Source: Leidyana gryllorum EB-2025a
Lineage: Eukaryota > Apicomplexa
Assembly: GCA_048772705.1 (NCBI GenBank)
Contig: JBLWGC010000159.1
Location: 62,001-126,000, forward strand
DNA length: 64,000 nucleotides
Reading direction: 5' to 3'
Below are positions 57,596-64,000 of the stretch, in pieces. The notes below the pieces were generated by a model. The model was not told the origin of the DNA and did not search any database. It was given only the letters and a program-made list of their open reading frames with translations. Both the position numbers and the translations under genes were made by a program. Each line of letters begins with the position of its first letter. Positions within the stretch are counted from its first letter, which is position 1.

Positions 57596-57856
57596 CGCTT
57601 TCGCAGCTCCCAAAAAAAATAACCTAATTGTTTGTGCTCCTCTCGTGTCCCAAATTGCTCTGAGACACACGTTTTGCTACTACCTAATCAATGGCCACAA
57701 CGGTGCATACAGCCTCAGCCACTCGCTTTGTCGTATCCGCAGCCCAAAACTGCACGATATCTTGCGACCACAGATCGGGTGCAGCAGACTGCGTTCCCCA
57801 GGGTGCACGAGCGCGACTTTGCATTATATTCGTGATTCTGCTGATTGGTTTAATTT
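57596..57856. other. 261-bp gap with no gene seen
   Basis: Between the helicase start and the stop of the upstream TAN1-like gene on the same strand. It holds only short, unlikely frames. Presumably it includes the helicase promoter and the TAN1 3' end. Confidence 0.5.
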
Positions 57857-59107
57857 TTAAGGGGTTGCATTCAATCTTCTGGCATCAGCCGTGCTGTCCT
57901 CCGACTTTGGAGGTTCTGAAGCAGTGTGCGAGCAGTTTGAAGAGATCGACCGCACACTCAGCTTCTTCCACTTGTGAAAACCTCGTACAACCGACATGCC
58001 AAAGAAAACCTATCACAGCCAAGTCAGATATCGAAGGCGGGGGTGGACTCACTGGGTTGACTTCGCACATCACAGAAACATCTTCACCATCAAGGTTGAC
58101 CTTGTATCCTGACCCCACCAGATCACCAATGTAGTTTATGATTTCTACACGCTTCAAAGTCGAGTTATTGCGACTAGACCACCGCACTGCCCATCGCTCC
58201 GATTGAGCGTCACATGGTGTCGCATCAATAACCAGTTCTTCAATATAGTTCCCGTCAGTAGCTTGCGCGTTCGCCCCAGTAACATCACGATCCTGTCTGG
58301 TCCCAAGCTGTTCAAGAGCGGAGGAGTCGTTGGATTGCTGATTTCCAGGTTCGTCGCCAGCAGAGCTCTCTGGTGGCACATTCGCAGGCTGTTGATCGCC
58401 TGACTGGCAAGCTACTGGATCTGTTGACGTGGCACTATGACTTCTCTTGTCTTCTGGTGGCGAGTCGGCGAGTTCATGCTGAAGCGGATTTGAGTCCTTC
58501 GCCCCTAATGGGAAGTAGGCCGGTATCACTTGCTTGAGCAAACGGCGGGCTTCAACATGGAAAGGTTTGCAGACATAATCCACGGGAGTAAGCCGTTCTG
58601 CATAGCTGTTGGCGGCGATGTCATGGAGTAGGGTTGAGATTGCTCACGATAGTTTGACGGAGTCTGGGGCAGCTGACAACCGTTCGAATATCTCGTTGAC
58701 GAGGACTGAAGGCGGTCTGCTCGGGGCCTTTTTGAACCCCACGAAGCAAACGCCTTTGGCGAGTTCACATATTACGAAAGGGTCCGGTCCTTTGGCTTTA
58801 ATGGCAGATAACTCGGCGGCCATCGCATCTTCGAACGATTGTTCAGTACTTTGGGAGGGAGGAGGAGGATCAGACGCGGTGGCTCCTTCGCCCACCTGCT
58901 CCAGCAGGTTGATAACCTCGCGAGCTGCTTCTCTCCATTTGGCTGGAGCGGCTACTGTTATCACAATTCCCAGACAAAGGGACGAGTCGGTGGTTTGAAG
59001 TTTGCGGCGCTGTAACGATTTGTTCGATTGGTGAGTGTCCCAAAATGCGGTACCTTTAGAGTAGATTCGCGTGTGATTCGTGGCGGTCTCTTCTTATTGG
59101 AACCCAT
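57857..59107 (-). CDS. THUMPD1: THUMP-domain tRNA acetyltransferase adaptor (Tan1/THUMPD1)
   Basis: Four exons (59107-59054, 59009-58648, 58605-58053, 58009-57857), 373 residues, introns 42-44 bp. CLGIVITVAAPAKWREAARE fits the N-terminal NFLD region and CFVGFKKAP its core. LTPVDYVCKPF precedes the THUMP domain, which shows ERWAVRWSSRNNSTLKRVEI then YIGDLVGSGYKVNLDGEDVS and the end NPVFFGMSVVRGFHKW. A Ser/Gln/Asp-rich insert of ~85 residues divides the THUMP-proximal part. Role: binds tRNA so that NAT10/Kre33 acetylates C12. It diverges from ACBP with 23 bp between starts. Confidence 0.85.
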
Positions 59108-59130
59108 AATAACTTTTAGTTTTCCACCAG
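59108..59130. promoter_or_regulatory. 23-bp divergent interval between THUMPD1 and ACBP starts
   Basis: Opposing ATGs are 23 bp apart. The plus strand reads taacttttagttttccaccag directly into the ACBP ATG, so an acceptor-like pyrimidine tract plus CAG abuts the start codon. Confidence 0.45.
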
Positions 59131-59397
59131 ATGTCTTTCGAAGCTGCAGCGAAATGGGTCCAGGACCCCAACAATGCGGGGGACTTCAAGCCTAGCAACA
59201 GCGACAAGCTCAAGATTTATGGTCTGTACAAGCAGGCAACTCAGGGTGATTGCAACACCAAACGCCCAATGGCGATCAACATGACTGAAGCTGCAAAATG
59301 GGATGCCTGGAACGCGTTGAAGGGCACTTCATCCGAGCAAGCCAAGACTGATTATGTAGCGCTAGTCAAGACATTGTGTCCTGGTGCTTCTTTCTGA
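59131..59397 (+). CDS. ACBP: Acyl-CoA-binding protein
   Basis: Single exon, 88 residues, the usual size for free ACBP. Conserved acyl-CoA-binding positions are visible: LKIYGLYKQATQGDCNTKRP (Tyr and Lys of helix 2) and EAAKWDAWNALKGTSSEQAK (helix 3). It carries long-chain acyl-CoA esters in the cytosol. It has no signal or membrane segment. The start follows a CAG directly, and the gene diverges from THUMPD1. Confidence 0.97.
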   Translation: MSFEAAAKWVQDPNNAGDFKPSNSDKLKIYGLYKQATQGDCNTKRPMAINMTEAAKWDAWNALKGTSSEQAKTDYVALVKTLCPGASF

Positions 59398-59493
59398 TCA
59401 TTGTTGCGTTTCTATGCTCGCCTTATGACATCTTGCTGAGAATTCGGTGGTCTTCAACCAGTCATTTCGTTCTTCGCATGGAGAGATAAAATG

Positions 59494-60841
59494 TTAGTAA
59501 TCACTGCCTTGAGTACGTGGGGTGTCCACAGCCTCAGGCTTCTCTAAGATGCACACAAAAAGACCGCTAGTCTGCGAGAGTGCGGGATCGAAGAGACACG
59601 CGGATATGCCCGTGAGACCCTCGACTGTTATAGGGATCGCTGGCACTGCATTGCTCCCAGCCACAGGGGTACCGCTAGGACTGAGAGCAAAAGGCAGGCC
59701 TGGCGCTCTGACCGAGGGCTCTTCTTTGACAAAGGCCTCCACAACTGCTTGGTTCTGCGCGGGGCACAACGAACAAGTAGAATACACCAGTCTACCCCCC
59801 GGCCGCAATAACTGCCACCCAGAGCGCAGTAAACCCAGTTGGAGCTCAAACAGGCCCGCGAGGCGCTCCGGCTCCATCACCCGTCGCTCAAAAGTCTGGC
59901 GAAGGATGGTGGCTGGACGACAAGAGGACAAGCTACACTCACCTCCCACCCAAATTGTTTACCGTACTTCTTCACATGCCGCACTGATCCGTCGTGGGTA
60001 CATTCAGCCTGCATTATCAAAAACCCATGGGCTGGCTAGAACGTGGATAAGACTTACATCCACAAGCACTCGGTCGTACAGGTCGGGCAAAGCCAAGTCT
60101 ATACTGATTGAGGGAGCCTTGGGTCGCTGACGACGTCCCTTCGTCTTCGCGCCGGCATGGTGACGGTAGGTGGTGGGATCCAACGGTTTGAACTTTGTAC
60201 TGTCAGCCTGCATAGAGACTAGATGGGTTAAGATGAACATGCGGGACCCACCTCGAGCAAACAACAGTTGTTTACGTGATATAGTTTCGCCAGTTTACTG
60301 CAAACCCCCAACCGGGTGGCGCTGACATCCTGAAGGACATCCCTTCCACCGGGCATGGCACCAATTTGCACTCACCACGCCAACCACTACCTGGTTGGTA
60401 AGATCTGCTATAGCAAAGAGTTTGCTGCCCGGAGCGCAGCACAGGTCAAGGACATCATGGTGCTTCTCAACATTCAAGCACTCAACAGCAGCCAACGTGG
60501 CCGCATCGACCCCGTACAGCTCTCGGTTCCGATAGGCCGAGAGCTCTACAAGCCGTGTAGTCGCAGGCAGAGCAAAACAATTAAGGTGGCTGGGCAGCCA
60601 CGTCACTGGTTCGTAACTCGAGAGCGGAACGCTCGCATCGGGAGTCAAATCTGTCAAAGAATGTACCCCCGCCCGCGGATTGAGGCGCACGAATCTGCGA
60701 AAGCGTACCCGAATGGTGGCTAAGACGAGCTGTAGCTTACCTTTTGGCGGGAGTGAGCGCATAAGTCTCCTCCAGTTTCTCTGGCGCCACTCCAGACGAC
60801 TGGAGGTACTGGACGAAGGCGGCGGGTACGCTGTCCGTCAT
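59494..60841 (-). CDS. NOL1/NOP2/Sun-family RNA m5C methyltransferase
   Basis: Six exons (60841-60741, 60694-60376, 60329-60252, 60207-60058, 60008-59943, 59895-59494), 371 residues, introns 44-49 bp. FVRLNPRAG marks the N-terminal RNA-binding part. SAM motif I is [11 protein letters not shown]. Motif IV reads [20 protein letters not shown], with EC instead of the usual PC. Motif [21 protein letters not shown], has the catalytic TCS. The DAECTHDGS form marks a distinct NSUN branch rather than NSUN2 or NOP2. The substrate is unknown; tRNA or rRNA are likely. There is no clear mitochondrial presequence. Confidence 0.88.
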
Positions 60842-60890
60842 TGGCGGATTTTTTTAGATGGGCTTCGCATGAGCTTTTGAGGCAGAATTG

Positions 60891-62339
60891 ATGTGGGACC
60901 CGGCAGAGGCGCCTCCGCACCTGCGGGTCACTGACCTGCATGAGGAAATCGAGAAGTTAGCCCGAATCTTCGGCTCTGCGGCTCCAGCACTACAACCTCC
61001 TAACGTCCCCAGCCCCTTTGATGACCGGCGGGCCGATTATCTCGGATCGTCGGAGTGGACAGAGGTCCATCCTCCTCAAGGGGGCGGATGGGGAGAATCC
61101 GGGAACCTGCGAGAGACTGAACTGCTCCTGGCCATTAGCCGTTTACAGGTGCGTACCATTTTGTCACTCACCTCCTGCTACCCTACTTACTGTGCTGCGT
61201 GATGCTTACTTACATTGGGGAACGCGCATGTATCTCACCTTCCATCCGGGGCTGCGACACTAACGTCGCCCTTCGACCGGTTGGGCGGTACAACACTGTT
61301 TCTATGGCTTTGTGTATCTGTCAAAAGTATGTAAACCACAATGGTGTGTGGGCAGGGGGGGGTGTTGCTATGATGTTCGTGTCTCCCTGTGTGGTGGTCG
61401 TTCTCGCTCTTCTGAACTTAGCCCGCGGTGTGTACGTGCCACCAACCAACCAACCAACCAACCAACCCTTTGACCGACCAACCTGCCAACCACTCTGCCG
61501 CTCCACACTCTGTCACTCAACCAATCACTGTGCCACTCACTCACTCACTCCAGCCTTTTATGCGTGTGGTTACTACAATGATACTCAGAACATGATAACG
61601 GAGCGGAACCAGATAATAAATCAACTGCGACGCACGGTGGAAGATCAACAGCAAAAGATCGAAGTCTGCCAATTGAGCGAAAGCTACTTAAGGAAGAAGG
61701 TGGGGTTGTTGGATTATCTGATAGCGGTGGCAGCTGGAGAAATTGGAGGGCTCGTCTCATCCTGTGAAGCAGCGCTCGGCTACCGAGATTCCCTCTGCGC
61801 AGCAATCGTCACCACAGCAGCAGACTTCTCGCCCGGCTGATTGGGTGCCGTTCTCCCGCACCCAACAGAGGGGTCGATCCCAGAGTCCAAGTTCAGCGGC
61901 AGCTCGGACCTCCTCTCCCGTAATCAATTGCCCTCCCCCTCCCTTGAGCTTGAGCCGGACAGCATCAATGAGCGGATTTGAGGGTCCACTGACCGCTCGA
62001 GGCTCAAGCTCGAGCCCTGATTCCCTCCCACCAGTCAGACGGAGGTCTAGCTCAGCTGAACGAGTTCGGGAAGTAATGAAGAGTATTGGATTTCTGCAGA
62101 AGACTGAGGAGAAGAGGCGAGTGCGTCCTAGTGGCAGTGGTCAGCAGGCGCCCACGGATCAGCGGAGCATAGCGCGAGCTATCGCAATCGAGCGGTTGCG
62201 ACAGAAGTCGCTAAACTCTTCTTCACGCTCGTCGCCCGCGGCGACCGCGAACAGGCCAATGGACATAGACCACAGGATTGCCACCATACGAGAGCTCATT
62301 CTGCAGGCTCGTCGCCCTTCAACCTCTGACGTAGATTAG
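60891..62339 (+). CDS. Coiled-coil/disordered protein, family unknown
   Basis: Three exons give a continuous frame: 60891-61148, 61589-61699 and 61725-62339, 327 residues. The N-terminus has a helix (VTDLHEEIEKLARIFGS). Exon 2 is a coiled coil (NMITERNQIINQLRRTVEDQ). The C-terminus is Ser/Arg-rich with short helices (RVREVMKSIGFLQKTEEKRR). The first intron would be 440 bp and holds a (CCAA)n run and (CACT)n before the acceptor; the second only 25 bp. Both are unusual, so the model needs transcript support. It diverges from the NSUN gene with 49 bp between starts. Confidence 0.5.
61441..61467. repeat. (CCAA)n short tandem repeat
   Basis: About six copies of the tetramer ccaa lie in the long intron of the coiled-coil gene. 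A second short run, (cact)n, lies near 61530-61553 just upstream of a possible acceptor. Confidence 0.9.
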
Positions 62340-62375
62340 AAAACTTTGGCCTTTTTTCGTCAGGGGTGCTGTTCC

Positions 62376-64000
62376 ATGAGGGTACGGCATCTACAGACGT
62401 ACCTGCAGAGCCAACGTCTCTTATGTACGGGTCGCACTGAGTCGTTGCGAGGGTTGGCGCTGGGTCTGGACGCAGCGTCATGGACACGAGGTCTCTTGGA
62501 GCTGAAAGACCCCTTTGCGGAGTTAATGGGGGGACTCCCATTGTGTGTCGATGCAGCTATTGACCGTCAACTTACCCGATTCGCTGAGCATGAGATCTTC
62601 CCCTACTTCTTCTTCCAGGGTGTGTCGCCGAACGGGCATTCGCTCTTTACCAAAATCGACTCCCGGGCCATTTCGGAAGCATGGACTCTATTGCTGGACA
62701 AGAACACATCTCAAGCTCACGCAAAGTTGGGGAGAATCGCTTCACGGTTGACTGCCGAGCTTGTCTGCTACCTCGCACGCTACCTTCGCGCTCGAGCCTT
62801 CGTGGCTGAGCCCGCTGGTCGATGCGAGCGGGCCCCGCGCCCAGTGAAGGTTCAACGTCGCCTGGCAGTCTTCCAATGCCCTTATCTCTGTTCCTCTCAG
62901 ATAGCTCACTTTGTACGCAACCACATCCTGGATGCGGTGTACGGCATCACTTCGTTCCTCCTTGTCGGGCTGCCTCGCGTCATCACAAACATTGACTTCG
63001 AGAAGGGCAAGTTTGACTGGGTGGAGAAAGATCAATTGTTGAGGGCTTGGGAGGTCACTGAACAACAGCTCGCGGACGCCTGCATTTTGGCGGGTACGGA
63101 GTATTGCCACACGCTTCCACACGTCAACATTCTCTCGCCCAAGTCTTTCTCCTTCGAAACCGCTCTCAGTCTCGCCAAGTCGGGCTCCCTCAATCAATAT
63201 CTCCAAGTGAGTAGTGCTGCAGCCCTTCCTCCCATTCTATCCCCATCAGTTCTTCCCACACGAGCCCGTTCGTCAAGAGTTCCGGCACCTTTACTCTCTC
63301 AGCCGAGCCGTACTGTACGTTTTGATCGCGATGCAAGGAAACGGTACCGTGGCTGCTCTGCCGCCGGGACCACCAGCCCCGGCTGAGGGACTGCCCCACC
63401 AGTCTTTAACGGGTGAACACGACCCCAACAAGGAGACCGCTGCAGGAGAAGCAATGCGTCGTCTCGAGACGAAATGTGCGAATACCGTCACTCTCTCCCC
63501 CGTTCCCCACGATTTGCGAGTAGTTAAAGGTTGGAGACTGCCTAACGCGGTCTTCCTTCTCATGCTGGAGGGTATTCTGTCACCAGACCTCGTGAAAGCG
63601 CTTGCGTATGGTGTCTGGCGGGACTTTGATTCCCCCATTGTCCTCCCAGAACAGTATGAGACCTTACTGGTGGTGAGTGATATTACCAGACGCCTCCTTC
63701 TCCCATCACCCCTCAGCAATGCCGTCATTATCGGCTGCTGGCGCTGGCACTCATAGCGCGACACCTACACCCGTCCTTCATCAAGCGACGAATCGTAAGT
63801 TCGAGCGCTGAGCCTACCAGCGCTTCATTCCTCCAACAACTCAGACCTTCGAGTATGTCGGCCGCAAATGTGAGGATCCTCTCATACTGTTGTCCAATTC
63901 CAACAATAATACCGAATGTCAATATGCCCCGGATATTCGACCAAGTAAGCCAGCCATCGCATCTTGGCCCGCCTTCACACATCTACTCCGCAGTTCTTCC
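62376..64000 (+). CDS. MKT1: Mkt1-like post-transcriptional regulator (XPG/FEN1-like fold; 3' end outside window)
   Basis: Exons 62376-63206, 63250-63672, 63717-63794 and 63845-63944, with a further intron 63945-63993 leading out of the window. The XPG-N-like part reads LRGLALGLDAASWTRGLL, then PFAELMGGLPL and FPYFFFQGV. The XPG-I-like part reads DAVYGITSFLLVGLPRVITN, then DFEKGKFDWV and ACILAGTEYCHTLP, very close to fungal Mkt1. The C-terminal Mkt1 domain begins near PHDLRVVKGWRLPNAVFLLM. Mkt1 acts with Pbp1/ataxin-2 on mRNA stability. Most acidic nuclease residues of FEN1 are absent, as in the family. The start lies 36 bp after the previous stop, behind a ttttttcgtcag tract. Confidence 0.88.

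Noticed and set aside
1-64000. Operon-like runs as evidence for a prokaryotic origin
   Set aside because: Spliceosomal introns, nuclear transcription factors and a mitochondrial presequence on SDHB show a eukaryotic nuclear genome.

Overview
The window is nuclear DNA of a compact, intron-rich unicellular eukaryote that uses the standard genetic code. Nearly every gene is broken by very short GT-AG introns. I could place about ninety, most of 33-63 bp, by matching reading frames and protein-family conservation. The gene content (SDHB, CNOT1, TAF6, BRF1, PRMT5, RPT6, a DBP2-type helicase, GINS Psf3, MKT1, an OCRL-like protein, a STIMATE/TMEM110 protein) is eukaryotic. I cannot name the lineage. 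Ciliates are unlikely, because TAA, TAG and TGA all act as stops. The secreted protein at 53371-54236 belongs to a W/ID-rich domain type I associate with protists. No tRNA, rRNA, CRISPR array or mobile element was recognised.

Layout. 1-2.5 kb: 3' part of a minus-strand gene with 15-residue repeats, plus unresolved exons. 2.5-9.1 kb: a STIMATE-like membrane protein, a Cys-rich protein and a large nucleoporin-like protein. 9.2-10.8 kb: SDHAF2 and SDHB head to head. 10.8-18.9 kb: a phosphatase-dead OCRL-like RhoGAP protein, a CPSF100-like factor, a ubiquitin-like protein and a Cys/His-rich protein. 19-29.6 kb: TAF6 and CNOT1 head to head, PRMT5, and a small ORF. 29.6-37.5 kb: BRF1, a DnaJ protein, a coiled-coil protein, RPT6 and a propeller-like protein. 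37.5-42.5 kb: a membrane protein and low-complexity or IQ-motif proteins around a long (AC)n tract. 42.6-49.5 kb: a PSMD5-like chaperone, a very divergent alpha-tubulin-like protein, a P/T/S-rich protein and a small membrane protein. 49.5-57.6 kb: FHA/coiled-coil, ODR4, a secreted domain protein, Psf3, and DBP2 with an unusually long intron. 57.8-64 kb: TAN1/THUMPD1, ACBP, an NSUN-type methyltransferase, a coiled-coil protein and MKT1 (runs off the end).

The strongest theme is packing. Six divergent pairs have start codons 22-59 bp apart. Three convergent pairs overlap within their coding sequences, one sharing a CTAG that supplies both TAG stops. Several same-strand pairs are 2-43 bp apart, often with an acceptor-like YAG just before the next ATG. 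The genes divide mainly between transcription and RNA handling (TAF6, BRF1, CNOT1, CPSF100-like, PRMT5, DBP2, TAN1, NSUN, MKT1), proteasome (RPT6, PSMD5), mitochondrion (SDHB, SDHAF2), replication (Psf3) and membrane traffic (OCRL-like, ODR4).
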